Below are positions 44,879-53,757 of a stretch of 64,000 nt of DNA, in pieces (the stretch's first letter is position 1; every line of letters starts with the position of its first letter). The DNA lies in NCBI GenBank assembly GCA_002359895.1, contig DEOB01000010.1, positions 132,378 to 196,377 on the forward strand, read 5' to 3'. Source of the stretch: Stenotrophomonas sp. UBA2629. Its GTDB lineage: Bacteria > Pseudomonadota > Gammaproteobacteria > Xanthomonadales > Xanthomonadaceae. Below the pieces are notes generated by a model that saw only the letters and a program-made list of their open reading frames with translations, was not told where the DNA came from and made no database searches. The position numbers and the translations under genes were made by a program.

Positions 44879-45571
44879 TCAGCTGGAAGCCGCAACCCCA
44901 CAGCCCGGCGGATTGCGCTGGCCCACCGGCAGGGTCGGTTCCAGCGTCAGCCGTTGAATGTCGGAGAACAACTGCTCCACCGGCATGCCAAACGGAGCGA
45001 ACAGGCGCAGCCGGCCCTGGCGGTCGAACACATAGCCGCCCGAGGTATGGGTCATGGTGTATGTGCCGGGCAGGGTGCCTTCCTCGCGGTCATAGAAGGC
45101 TTTGAACGACGCCGCCATATCCGCCAGCTGCTGATCATTGCCCACCAGTGCGACGGCGGTGGGGTCGAAGCCCTGCACATAGGTCTGTGCGACGGCCGGG
45201 GTATCGCGTGCCGGGTCCACGGTGACGAACACCACCTGCAGGTTGTCGGCGTCCGAGCCCATCAGGTGCTTCACGCGGTTCAACTCCACCAGCGTGGTGG
45301 GGCAGACGTCAGGGCAGCTGGTGAAACCGAAGAACAGGTACGTGACCTTGCCGTTGAAGTCGGCGGGTGTGCGGGGGACGCCGGTGCTGTCGGGCAGCGT
45401 CCACTGCTGGCCGAGGGATTCGCAGGCAATGTCCTTGCCATAGAAATCCACTTTGGGCTTGGCCGCGCAGGCCACCAGCAGCAGGCTGGTAGCGGTGATC
45501 AGTACGGTGCGGAGATGCAGCTTGCGGGCCAGCGCGGCAAGGCCGGTGGCGGGGAGGTGATAACGGGACAT
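44879..45571 (-). CDS. SCO1/SenC family copper chaperone
   Basis: This is a 230-residue membrane-anchored thioredoxin-fold protein with a lipoprotein-like signal (ITATSLLLVACAAK). The copper site is visible as FTSCPDVCPTTLVEL (CxxxC) with the downstream His in YTMTHTSGGYVF. SCO proteins load CuA of aa3-type oxidases or act as thiol reductases. It lies 80 bases after cyoD, in the place where cyoE is often found; as bo3 oxidase has no CuA centre, its client may be CuB or another enzyme. Confidence 0.9.
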   Translation of the reverse strand: MSRYHLPATGLAALARKLHLRTVLITATSLLLVACAAKPKVDFYGKDIACESLGQQWTLPDSTGVPRTPADFNGKVTYLFFGFTSCPDVCPTTLVELNRVKHLMGSDADNLQVVFVTVDPARDTPAVAQTYVQGFDPTAVALVGNDQQLADMAASFKAFYDREEGTLPGTYTMTHTSGGYVFDRQGRLRLFAPFGMPVEQLFSDIQRLTLEPTLPVGQRNPPGCGVAASS

Positions 45572-45652
45572 GGCTTCTATGCGGGCGAAGGATGGCCAGC
45601 CGAACGGAACGGCACGGGCCAGCAGTTGCCTGCAGGCCCGTGCGTGTGTGCG

Positions 45653-45985
45653 TCAGTTGACCATCATGTGGAAGTGCATGCTCCAGATGATCCAGATGGA
45701 GAGTGCGACCACGATGAAAAGAATGACCAGCGTGAAAACGAAACTGGCCAGGTTCCAGCCGCCCTCGGAGGAGCGGTTCATGTGCAGGAAGTACACCAGC
45801 TGCACCACGATCTGCACGACGGCAAAGCCGACCAGCAGGAACAGCGTCAATGGCCGCGACAACACCGGGTTCATCACCAGCATGAAGGGGATGACGGTGA
45901 GCACGGCACAGATGACAAAGCCGATCAGGTAGGAGCGCGTGGAGCCATGCCCGCCACCGGCGCGGGAAGTATCGATATCGGACAT
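45653..45985 (-). CDS. cyoD: Cytochrome o ubiquinol oxidase subunit IV
   Basis: This 110-residue subunit has three helices (SYLIGFVICAVLTVIPFML, LLVGFAVVQIVVQLVYFLHM, VFTLVILFIVVALSIWIIW). The FLHM...EGGWN segment is typical of CyoD. The ATG at 45985 lies one base after the cyoC stop. Last cyo gene of the operon. Confidence 0.95.
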   Translation of the reverse strand: MSDIDTSRAGGGHGSTRSYLIGFVICAVLTVIPFMLVMNPVLSRPLTLFLLVGFAVVQIVVQLVYFLHMNRSSEGGWNLASFVFTLVILFIVVALSIWIIWSMHFHMMVN

Positions 45986-45986
45986 G

Positions 45987-46616
45987 TCAGAACACTCCAA
46001 CCAGATAGACGAAGGTGAGGACGCAGATCCAGACCAGATCCAGGAAATGCCAGAACAGGCTCAGGCAGGAAATGCGGGTGATGTTGGTGGGCGTGAGGCC
46101 ACGGCGATGCACCTGGTGCATCACCACCGCCATCCAGATCAAGCCGCTGGCAACGTGCACGCCGTGCGTGCCGACCAGCGCGAAAAACGCCGACAGGTAA
46201 GCGCTGGTGGTGGGGCCAGCGCCGATGTGCAGCAGGTGGTTGAACTCATACAGCTCCATGCCGATGAAGCCGGCACCGAGTGCGAAAGTCACCCCCAGCC
46301 ACGCGAGCACGGCCTGCTTCTGCTGGCGGTGCATGGCCAGCACCGCCTGGCCGTAAGTGATGCTGGAGAACAGTAGCAGGAACGTCTCCACCATCACGAA
46401 TGGCAGTGAGAACAGTTCCGCACCGGTCGGGCCGCCCGCATAGGCATTGCTGAGCACCGCATACGAGGCAAACAGCGAGCCGAACAGCACCAGGTCGGAC
46501 ATGAGGTAAACCCACATGCCGAAGACCTTCATGCCGCCTTGGTCATGGCCATGGTCGCCATGGGCATGGTCGGTCACCTGCTCGGTGCCGACGGCGGTGT
46601 TGGACATCAGGTTCAT
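45987..46616 (-). CDS. cyoC: Cytochrome o ubiquinol oxidase subunit III
   Basis: This 209-residue five-helix subunit III has a His-rich N-terminus (HAHGDHGHDQGG), then FGMWVYLMSDLVLFGSLFASY and GAGFIGMELYEFNHLL. Its ATG overlaps the cyoB stop by ATGA, so the two are coupled. Confidence 0.96.
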   Translation of the reverse strand: MNLMSNTAVGTEQVTDHAHGDHGHDQGGMKVFGMWVYLMSDLVLFGSLFASYAVLSNAYAGGPTGAELFSLPFVMVETFLLLFSSITYGQAVLAMHRQQKQAVLAWLGVTFALGAGFIGMELYEFNHLLHIGAGPTTSAYLSAFFALVGTHGVHVASGLIWMAVVMHQVHRRGLTPTNITRISCLSLFWHFLDLVWICVLTFVYLVGVF

Positions 46617-48601
46617 GCGATCACCCCGTGCTGTTTGAGCTTGCGCTGGTGTTGGTTTTCAATTTCGGCCACTTCATCGGCGCTGACGTAGTAGTCCACG
46701 TCTTCGTCGTAGGAGCGCACGATCCAGGTGACGATCATCGCCACGAAGCTCGCACCGGCCAGCCACCAGATGTGCCAGATCAAGGCAAAGCACAACGCCA
46801 GAATCCAGATGTTGAGGATCAACGGCACGCCGGTGTTGCGTGGCATGTGGATCGGCGCGTAATGCTTGGGTGGCTTGGGCAGGCCTTCTTTCTTGGCCTC
46901 GTGGAAGGCATCCAGCTGGTCGGCCTTGGGCACCACGGCAAAGTTGTAGAACGGCGGCGGGGAGGGCGTTGCCCATTCCAAGGTGCGCGCGTTCCACGGG
47001 TCGCCGGTGACGTCCTGGTTCTTCTTGCGGTCGCGGACGCTGACGTAAATCTGCACCAGCATCAGCACGATGCCTGCAAACACGAACAGGGCGCCGATGA
47101 AGGCCGCGATCAGGTAGGGCGTCCAGGCGGGGTTGTCGTACTGGTTCATGCGCCGCGTCATGCCCATGAAGCCCAGCATGTACAGCGGCATGAAGGCCAG
47201 ATAGAAGCCGATCACCCAGCAGGCGAACGACCACTTGCCCAGGCGTTCGTTGAGGGTGAAGCCGAACACTTTCGGGAACCAGTAAACAAAGCCCGCCAGG
47301 TAGCCGAACAGCGCGCCGCCGATGATGGTGTTGTGGAAGTGGGCAACCAGGAACAGGCTGTTGTGCAGCAGGAAATCCGCACCCGGGATGGCCAGCAGCA
47401 CGCCGGTCATGCCGCCGATGGTGAAGGTCACCAGGAAGGCGATGGTCCACAGCATGGGCACGCTGAACTCCACGCGCCCGCCATACATGGTGAACAGCCA
47501 GGTGAAGATCTTCACGCCGGTGGGGATCGCGATGATCATCGTCATGATGCCGAAGAACGCATTGACGCTGGCACCGGAGCCCATGGTGAAGAAGTGGTGC
47601 AGCCACACCACGAACGACAGGATGCCAATCGCCAGTGTCGCGCCCACCATCGACTTGTAGCCGAACAGTTTTTTGCGCGAGAACGTGGCGGTGATTTCGG
47701 AGAAGATGCCGAATGCCGGCAGCACCAGGATGTACACCTCGGGGTGGCCCCACGCCCACACCAGGTTGACGTACATCATCGGGTTGCCCCCCAGGTCATT
47801 GGTGTAGAAGTTGAAATCCAGGTAGCGGTCCAGCGTGAGTGCGCCCAGCGCTACGGTCAGGATCGGGAACGCAGCAATGATGATCACGCTGGTGACCAGC
47901 ACGGTCCAGGTGAACACCGGCATCTTCATCAGCGTCATGCCCGGCGCACGCATGCGCAGGATGGTGATGAACAGGTTGACGCCGGTCAGCAGTGTGCCGA
48001 TGCCCGAGGCCTGCAGCGCCCAGATGTAGTAATCCACCCCGACACCGGGGCTGAACTCGATGCCCGACAACGGCGGATACGCCACCCAGCCGGTCATGGC
48101 GAATTCGCCAAGGCCCAGCGAGATCATCATCAGCGCCGCGCCCACCACGAAGATCCAGAAGCTGAAGGCGTTGAGGAACGGGAACGCCATGTCGCGCGCG
48201 CCGATCTGCAGCGGCACGATGATGTTCATCAGGCCCACCACAAACGGTGTGGCCACGAAGAAGATCATGATCACGCCATGCGCGGTGAAGATCTGGTCGT
48301 AATGCTCGGGCGGCAGAAAGCCATCACTGCCCGGGCCGGCGGCGGCCAACTGCGCGCGCATCATCAGCGCATCGGCAAAGCCGCGCACCAGCATCACCAG
48401 TGCGACGACCACATACATGATGCCGATCTTCTTGTGGTCCACCGTGGTGAACCAGTCGCGCCAGAGCACGCCCCACAATTTGAAATAGGTGATGGCCCCC
48501 AGCAGCGCCACGCCGCCGAGCACCATGCCCAACAAGGTCACCACGACGATCGGGTCGTGCAACGGCACGGCGTCCCACGTCAACTTACCGAACATGCTCA
48601 T
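46613..48601 (-). CDS. cyoB: Cytochrome o ubiquinol oxidase subunit I
   Basis: This 662-residue heme-copper oxidase subunit I has the CuB/heme ligands and cross-linked Tyr region in WGHPEVYILVLPAFG, the His pair in VWLHHFFTMG, the C-terminal heme ligands in HNTIIGG-type context LVAHFHNTIIGGALFGY, and the quinol-oxidase residues near the N-terminus (TTVDHKKIGIMY). It pumps protons while reducing oxygen to water. Its ATG overlaps the cyoA stop by one base. Confidence 0.98.
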   Translation of the reverse strand: MSMFGKLTWDAVPLHDPIVVVTLLGMVLGGVALLGAITYFKLWGVLWRDWFTTVDHKKIGIMYVVVALVMLVRGFADALMMRAQLAAAGPGSDGFLPPEHYDQIFTAHGVIMIFFVATPFVVGLMNIIVPLQIGARDMAFPFLNAFSFWIFVVGAALMMISLGLGEFAMTGWVAYPPLSGIEFSPGVGVDYYIWALQASGIGTLLTGVNLFITILRMRAPGMTLMKMPVFTWTVLVTSVIIIAAFPILTVALGALTLDRYLDFNFYTNDLGGNPMMYVNLVWAWGHPEVYILVLPAFGIFSEITATFSRKKLFGYKSMVGATLAIGILSFVVWLHHFFTMGSGASVNAFFGIMTMIIAIPTGVKIFTWLFTMYGGRVEFSVPMLWTIAFLVTFTIGGMTGVLLAIPGADFLLHNSLFLVAHFHNTIIGGALFGYLAGFVYWFPKVFGFTLNERLGKWSFACWVIGFYLAFMPLYMLGFMGMTRRMNQYDNPAWTPYLIAAFIGALFVFAGIVLMLVQIYVSVRDRKKNQDVTGDPWNARTLEWATPSPPPFYNFAVVPKADQLDAFHEAKKEGLPKPPKHYAPIHMPRNTGVPLILNIWILALCFALIWHIWWLAGASFVAMIVTWIVRSYDEDVDYYVSADEVAEIENQHQRKLKQHGVIA

Positions 48602-49500
48602 TACTCCTGCAAGGCCTTGGTTTCTGTGTGATCGCCCGACTTGGCTGCGGTGTTCTCACCCACGCCGATGAACTGGTCGATAACCTTCTTGAACAGCAGC
48701 GGCTCGACCGTGGCGAAGTGGCGCACCGGCTCCTTGCGGGAGGGCGCGGCCAGTTGCTTGAATGCGTCGAAGCTGAGCTGGTCGGGCGAGGAGCGCACTT
48801 CGGCAACCCACGCGTCGAACTGTTCATTGGTCATCGCGGTGGCGATGAACTTCATGTTGGAAAAACCATGGCCGCTGTAGTTGCCGGACATGCCACGGAA
48901 TTCGCCCGGCTCGTTGGCCACCAGGTGCAGCTGCGTGCGCATGCCGGCCATCGCGTAGATCTGCCCACCCAACTGCGGGATGAAGAAGGTGTTCATCGTC
49001 GAGTTGGAGGTGATGTTGAACGCCAGTTGGCGGTTGGCCGGGAAGTTGAGCTGGTTGACCGTGGCGATGCCCAGGTCGGGGTAAACAAACACCCACTTCC
49101 AGTCGGTGGCGATGACTTCCACATGCAGCGGCTCGCCGGGGATATCCAGCGGCTTGTACGGGTCCAGTTCGTGGGTGGATTTCCACACGATCACCGCCAG
49201 CACGGCGACGATGATCAACGGCACGCCCCACACCACGATTTCCACCTTGGTGGAGTGCGCCCAGTCGGGCATGTACTTGGCTTTGGTGTTGCCGGCGCGG
49301 TACCGCCAGGCAAACACAAAGGTCAGCACGATGGCCGGTATCACCACAATCATCATCAGCGCGACGCAGATGATGATCAGGTCGCGCTGGGCAATGCCCA
49401 CGTCGCCTTTGGAGTCCAGCAATACCCAGTTGCAGCCAGACAAGCCCACGCATGCCAAGGCGGCCAGCGCTGGGCGGATGCGTTTCCAGCAGATATTCAT
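48601..49500 (-). CDS. cyoA: Cytochrome o ubiquinol oxidase subunit II
   Basis: This 299-residue lipoprotein subunit has a lipobox in ACVGLSGCNW, then two helices and a cupredoxin domain (VEVIATDWKWVFVYPDLGIATVNQLNFPA). It lacks CuA ligands, as expected of quinol oxidases. It is the first gene of cyoABCD; the promoter region is shared with the divergent MocR gene, and a MocR-type palindrome lies about 125 bases upstream of its ATG. Confidence 0.97.
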   Translation of the reverse strand: MNICWKRIRPALAALACVGLSGCNWVLLDSKGDVGIAQRDLIIICVALMMIVVIPAIVLTFVFAWRYRAGNTKAKYMPDWAHSTKVEIVVWGVPLIIVAVLAVIVWKSTHELDPYKPLDIPGEPLHVEVIATDWKWVFVYPDLGIATVNQLNFPANRQLAFNITSNSTMNTFFIPQLGGQIYAMAGMRTQLHLVANEPGEFRGMSGNYSGHGFSNMKFIATAMTNEQFDAWVAEVRSSPDQLSFDAFKQLAAPSRKEPVRHFATVEPLLFKKVIDQFIGVGENTAAKSGDHTETKALQE

Positions 49501-49622
49501 TGAGAGTCGACCCGATTGAAGGAGCTCTTGAGCGGGGACTGCCGGCCCCCGGCATGGAAGCGGGGAGCGGCTACACTGTCCGTACGGCGGCGCCTACAAA
49601 AGGATTGCCGATCCAGTCAAGG

Positions 49623-49647
49623 CCATACAAGATACATCATTGTATGG
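49623..49647. promoter_or_regulatory. Putative MocR operator, site 1
   Basis: CCATACAA (49623-49630) and TTGTATGG (49640-49647) are perfect inverted arms, 9 bases apart. The left part, CCATACAAGATACA, contains the direct repeat ATACA-AG-ATACA and recurs exactly on the minus strand at 51134-51147. It lies 36 bases before the MocR start. Paired direct and inverted half-sites are typical of MocR regulators. Confidence 0.75.
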
Positions 49648-49682
49648 ATTGACGCACGTACAACGCATGGAAGGTTCTCCTG

Positions 49683-51095
49683 ATGCAGCAGCCAGCCGCT
49701 GGCCGACGTCTGAAAAAGCCCAATCGCACCTGGGTGCGCCCTTTCAACGAGGGCGCCGGCCCGTTGTATCTGCAGATTGCCCAGCAGGTGCGGGCCGCTG
49801 TGGACGACGGCGTGCTGCAGCCCGGCGACCGCCTGCCGCCGCAGCGCGATCTGGCCCAGCTGATGGGCGTGGACCTGACCACTGTTACCCGCGCCTACGC
49901 CGAGCTGCGGCAGTCCGATCTGCTGGATGCGCAGGGCGCCGGCGGCACCTTCATCGCCATGTCCGCCGGCAATGACGCCAACTCGGTGGACCTGAGCATG
50001 AACATCCCGCCCTTGCTGGGCAGCAGCCCCTTCGCGCAGAGCATGGAGCAGGGCTTCCAGCAGCTCAGCCAGCAGCTGGGGCAGGGCGAATTGATGAGTT
50101 ACCACGTCGGCGCCGGCTCGCGGGATGACCGCGCCGCAGCGGTGCAATGGCTGGCGCCAATGCTGGGCAGCGTGTCCGCCGAGCGGGTGGTGATCTGCCC
50201 CGGTGCGCAGGCCGCGCTGTGCGCCATCCTGCTGGCCAAGACCCAGCCGGGCGACGTGATCGCTGCCGAGCAGCTCACCTATCCGGGCCTGCTCGCAGCC
50301 GCGCGCGTGCTGCAGCGGAGCATCGCGCCGATCGCGATGGACCACGAGGGCATGCTGCCCGAAGCGCTGGAAGCGGCCTGCCAGCTGCGCAGGCCGAGCC
50401 TGATCTACCTGATACCGACCATCCAGAACCCGACCACCGCGACCATGTCGCAGGCCCGTCGGGCAGCCATCCTGGCCATTGCCCGGCGTCACGGCGTGGC
50501 GGTGGTCGAAGACGACCCGTACTGGCTGCTGGCCGCCGATGCGGCCGCGCCGCTGGCGGTGGCGTCGCATCCGGATGCCCCGGTTTACTACATCTCCACC
50601 CTGTCCAAGTGCCTGGCGCCGGGACTGCGCACCGCCTATCTGGTGGTGCCCGCGGGTGAGCCAATGGAGCCCGTACTCGATGCGCTGCGCTCCATCGCGC
50701 TGATGCCTACTCAATCGATGGTGGCGGTGGCCTCGCATTGGATCCGCAGTGGCCAGGCCGATGACATGGTCCGCCGCTTCCAGCAGGAGCTGCGCCAACG
50801 CCAGCAGATCGCGGCACGGATCCTGCCGGCGCCGTACCAGGCCCACCCGGCGGGCCTGCACGTGTGGTTGCCGCTGCCGGCGCGACTGGACCAGTACCGG
50901 TTGATCCAATCGGCGCAGGCGCAAGGGCTGGGCATTGCCAGCTCCGAGGCTTTCAGCATCGAAGAACAGGCCGGCAATGCCATCCGGCTGTCACTGGGCG
51001 GCGCGGTGGACCAGCACAGCTTGGCGGCGGCGCTGACCAAGCTCACCGAGGTCATCTCTGCCGCGCCTGAGACGCGGACGCAGGCCATCGTTTAG
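49683..51095 (+). CDS. MocR-type GntR/aminotransferase-fold regulator
   Basis: This is a 470-residue protein with an N-terminal GntR winged helix (GPLYLQIAQQVRAAVDDGVL, then QRDLAQLMGVDLTTVTRAYAEL). A fold type I aminotransferase domain follows, with the PLP lysine in YYISTLSKCLAPGLRTAYL, Asp in VVEDDPYWLL and NPTTAT in the substrate region. MocR proteins sense PLP or amino-compound adducts. Its own promoter and the promoter of the next gene share a 14-bp motif. A GGAAGG ribosome site precedes the ATG at 49683. A paralogue lies at 52228. Confidence 0.92.
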   Translation: MQQPAAGRRLKKPNRTWVRPFNEGAGPLYLQIAQQVRAAVDDGVLQPGDRLPPQRDLAQLMGVDLTTVTRAYAELRQSDLLDAQGAGGTFIAMSAGNDANSVDLSMNIPPLLGSSPFAQSMEQGFQQLSQQLGQGELMSYHVGAGSRDDRAAAVQWLAPMLGSVSAERVVICPGAQAALCAILLAKTQPGDVIAAEQLTYPGLLAAARVLQRSIAPIAMDHEGMLPEALEAACQLRRPSLIYLIPTIQNPTTATMSQARRAAILAIARRHGVAVVEDDPYWLLAADAAAPLAVASHPDAPVYYISTLSKCLAPGLRTAYLVVPAGEPMEPVLDALRSIALMPTQSMVAVASHWIRSGQADDMVRRFQQELRQRQQIAARILPAPYQAHPAGLHVWLPLPARLDQYRLIQSAQAQGLGIASSEAFSIEEQAGNAIRLSLGGAVDQHSLAAALTKLTEVISAAPETRTQAIV

Positions 51096-51109
51096 CTTTT
51101 CCCCATCCA

Positions 51110-51150
51110 TATCCATACAAAAATGATAAAGTTTGTATCTTGTATGGATA
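51110..51150. promoter_or_regulatory. Putative MocR operator, site 2
   Basis: TATCCATACAA (51110-51120) and TTGTATGGATA (51140-51150) are 11-bp perfect inverted arms, 19 bases apart, with a third half-site TTTGTATC at 51132-51139. The minus-strand CCATACAAGATACA (51147-51134) equals that of site 1. The arm spacing is 10 bases longer than in site 1, one helical turn. It overlaps the probable promoter of the gene at 51164. Confidence 0.75.
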
Positions 51151-51163
51151 TGCGGGTGGCCAT

Positions 51164-51427
51164 GTGCGCCGGGACAAGCTGAAGTTTCATCTGGTGATGT
51201 TGGGCTGCGGCGGCTTCATCGTGCTGTCGCTGGGCGCGCTGGTGTGGGTGTGTTCCCAGCCGCAGACCGCCAGCGTGCAGGCCAGTGAGCAGGCCGCCAT
51301 CGAGCAGTGCCTGCAACGCAGCCGCGCGCCGGAGCGTACTGAAATCCATCGCCGCGCCCAGGCCGATTCGTGCCGTGAGATGCGCAAACAGTACGAACAC
51401 AAGTTCGGCCCGGATGCCGCCACGTGA
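51164..51427 (+). CDS. Small single-span membrane protein
   Basis: This is an 87-residue protein with a basic N-terminus, one helix (HLVMLGCGGFIVLSLGALVWVC) and a charged helical tail containing two cysteines (EQCLQRS and DSCREM) that could pair outside the membrane. No known family. The GTG at 51164 is chosen because it lies just past the operator; an alternative TTG at 51140 is inside it. Its stop overlaps the GTG of the thioredoxin-like gene, so the pair is coupled. Confidence 0.68.
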   Translation: MRRDKLKFHLVMLGCGGFIVLSLGALVWVCSQPQTASVQASEQAAIEQCLQRSRAPERTEIHRRAQADSCREMRKQYEHKFGPDAAT

Positions 51428-52029
51428 GCCAGGCCGGCGGCGCGCCGCCGCGTCGGCGTTGGATGCGGTTTTCCATCGCGGCGGCATGCGTGTTCATGGC
51501 CTGCGTTGCGGTGGCGGTGTGGCAATACTTTGGCCTGAGTGACCAGGCCAGCTTCGCCGAGCAGGCGATTGTGTTCGACGACACCCAACTCCAGTTGCCG
51601 CCCGAACTGGCCGGCGCTACCGGCCGCATCCGCGTGGTGCACTTCTGGGACCCGGCATGCACGGTGTGCAACCGCGAAACCGGCGCGCACCTGAGTTACC
51701 TGATCAGCATGTATCGCCGCGCCGGCATCGACTTCTATGCCGTGCGCAAGCCGGGCACGCAAGGCGAGTTGCCGGACTATCTGCAGGGCCGTCTGAAGGC
51801 ATTGCCCACCATTCATGGCGCCGAACACATTCCCGCCAGCCCAGCGGTCGCCATCTGGGACCGGCACGGGCATCTGGCCTACGCCGGCCCGTACAGCATT
51901 GGCATGGTGTGCAACTCGGCCAACAGCTTTGTCGAACCCATTCTCGACAAACTTGTTGCCGGCCACACGGTGCGCCCACGCGGGCTGCTGGCCGTGGGCT
52001 GTTACTGCCCTTGGCAACGCAAACAGTGA
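51424..52029 (+). CDS. DUF6436 membrane-anchored thioredoxin-like protein
   Basis: This is a 201-residue protein with an N-terminal anchor (FSIAAACVFMACVAVAVWQYF) and a periplasmic thioredoxin-like domain. The motif HFWDPACTVCNRE holds the CxxC, and ASPAVAIWD holds the probable cis-proline. The C-terminal VGCYCPW adds two more cysteines. I assign DUF6436 by recall. The GTG at 51424 overlaps the preceding stop. It is downstream of a MocR operator and upstream of the second MocR gene, so a role in thiol chemistry under MocR control is inferred. Confidence 0.78.
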   Translation: MSQAGGAPPRRRWMRFSIAAACVFMACVAVAVWQYFGLSDQASFAEQAIVFDDTQLQLPPELAGATGRIRVVHFWDPACTVCNRETGAHLSYLISMYRRAGIDFYAVRKPGTQGELPDYLQGRLKALPTIHGAEHIPASPAVAIWDRHGHLAYAGPYSIGMVCNSANSFVEPILDKLVAGHTVRPRGLLAVGCYCPWQRKQ

Positions 52030-52227
52030 TGTTGAAACCATGAGTGTGCATGTGCGTCGCTGCGCATGGCTGCTGTACCTGCACATGCAAAACAGCGGGC
52101 ACCCGCTCCAACCGACCGATGGTTGTGAGCAGGCACCCGCCGCTGATGTAAACGATAACGCCCGACATCATCCCTACATGGCGCGACCGTTTGTCGCAGC
52201 CTTTCATCGCCAATGCAGAGGTGCGCC

Positions 52228-53589
52228 GTGAGCTGGATAGAGAACGCATTGGCCGCCAACGGGCCGCTCTATCTGCGCATCGTCAACAGCATCGAACGCA
52301 CCATGAGCCGCGGCGAGTTGGTGCCCGGCCATCGCTTGCCTTCGCAGCGTGCATTGGCCAAGCAGCTTGGCATTGACCTCACCACGGTGACGCGTGCATT
52401 CGATGAAGCACGCCGGCGCGGATTGATCGAGGCGCGCGGGCCACAGGGCAGTTTCATCGCGCCGCCGAAAGCGGCGTTTGGACAGCCGGTGGACCTGAGC
52501 ATGAACGTACCGCCCGTGCCCGATGCCGTCGCATTGAATGATGTGTTGCGGCGTGGCGCCGCTGCCGTACTTGCGCGCAGCAATGCGCCCAACCTGATGA
52601 CGTATCACCTCACCGGTGGCAGCTCCACCGATCGTCATGCGGCCACCGCGTGGCTGCAGCCGATGTTGGGCAAGGTCGACGAAACGCGACTGGTGGTGGC
52701 TGAAGGTGCACAGTTCGCACTGACGTCCATCCTGATCAGCCAGACGCGTGAAGGCGAGGCCATTCTCTGCGATCCGCTGGTGTATCCGGGTCTGCTGCAG
52801 GTAACCGGCTCACTCGGCCGCCGTCTGCTGCCTGTCGCCGGTGATGAACACGGTATGTGCCCGGATGCACTTGAGCGGCAGGCGAAACAACATGCCGCGC
52901 GCGTGGTGTATCTCAACCCCACCTGCAACAACCCCACCGCGTTGACCTTGCCGCCACAGCGCCGTGCCGACCTTGCACGCGTGCTGCAACGCGCCCAGCT
53001 GATCGGCATCGAGGATGACCCGTACTGGCATCACAATGCCGGTAAACCCACGCCCATTGCCGCAATCGCACCGGAGTGCGTGTTCTACGTTTCCACGTTG
53101 TCCAAGGCCATCAGCCCCGGCCTGCGCACCGCGTTCGTGCAGTGCCCTTCAACGGCACATGCCGAAGAACTTGCCGCAGCGCTGCGTTCCATCTGCCTGA
53201 TGGGGCACCCGCTGGTGATGGCCTTGGTCAGCCAACTGCTGTTGGATGGTTCGGCACATGCGCTGCTCAAGCAGGTGCTTGCCGAAGCCAGCGAGCGGGC
53301 CGCGCTGGCCGCGCATCTTTTGGCGCCGTCATTGAAGGCACGGGCCACCGGCCTGCATGCATGGTGCACGGTGCCGGCGCCGTGGACCGATGACACCTTC
53401 GTGCGGGCCGCGCAGTTGCAGGGCCTGGCGATATCGCCTTCGTCCGCATTCCGCGCGCAGCGTGCGGAATGCCACAACGGCTTCCGGCTTTCGTTGGGGC
53501 AGGCTGCAAACCGGCGACAGTTGGAAAGTGCCCTGCGGCGAATCAATCAGCTGGTCATCTCGCCTGACATGCCCTTGGTGCAGCGTTGA
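52228..53589 (+). CDS. Second MocR-type GntR/aminotransferase-fold regulator
   Basis: This is a 453-residue protein with the same plan as the one at 49683: GntR HTH (NGPLYLRIVNSIERTMSRGEL, then QRALAKQLGIDLTTVTRAFDEA), a VDLSMNVPP linker shared with the paralogue (VDLSMNIPP), and an aminotransferase domain with the PLP lysine in YVSTLSKAISPGLRTAF and Asp in IEDDPYW. GTG at 52228 with AGAGG upstream. About 200 bases separate it from the DUF6436 gene, and no CCATACAA motif is visible there. The ligand is unknown. Confidence 0.9.
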   Translation: MSWIENALAANGPLYLRIVNSIERTMSRGELVPGHRLPSQRALAKQLGIDLTTVTRAFDEARRRGLIEARGPQGSFIAPPKAAFGQPVDLSMNVPPVPDAVALNDVLRRGAAAVLARSNAPNLMTYHLTGGSSTDRHAATAWLQPMLGKVDETRLVVAEGAQFALTSILISQTREGEAILCDPLVYPGLLQVTGSLGRRLLPVAGDEHGMCPDALERQAKQHAARVVYLNPTCNNPTALTLPPQRRADLARVLQRAQLIGIEDDPYWHHNAGKPTPIAAIAPECVFYVSTLSKAISPGLRTAFVQCPSTAHAEELAAALRSICLMGHPLVMALVSQLLLDGSAHALLKQVLAEASERAALAAHLLAPSLKARATGLHAWCTVPAPWTDDTFVRAAQLQGLAISPSSAFRAQRAECHNGFRLSLGQAANRRQLESALRRINQLVISPDMPLVQR

Positions 53590-53757
53590 CAGTGGCTGCG
53601 CCGATCGCAACGTAATCAATCGCATCGTGGCCCGACGCCGGGAAAATGTCGGCGGCGCTTCAAACCGGGATGAAGATGGATGCAGTGCTTTGTTCCATCA
53701 CGTCAGATGTTTGAAGATCAAGGCGATCACGCCGCTGCTTTCAATCGCACGTGCTTT

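Noticed and set aside
46628..48631. A 667-codon plus-strand open frame
   Set aside because: It is the antisense of cyoB, with repetitive His/Gln/Asp composition and no recognisable family.
49683..51095. Naming the first MocR protein PdxR
   Set aside because: No pdxS/pdxT or other vitamin B6 gene is adjacent; many MocR proteins are not PdxR.
52040..52231. A 63-codon plus-strand frame before the second MocR gene
   Set aside because: No ribosome site, overlaps the MocR start, and composition is not protein-like.
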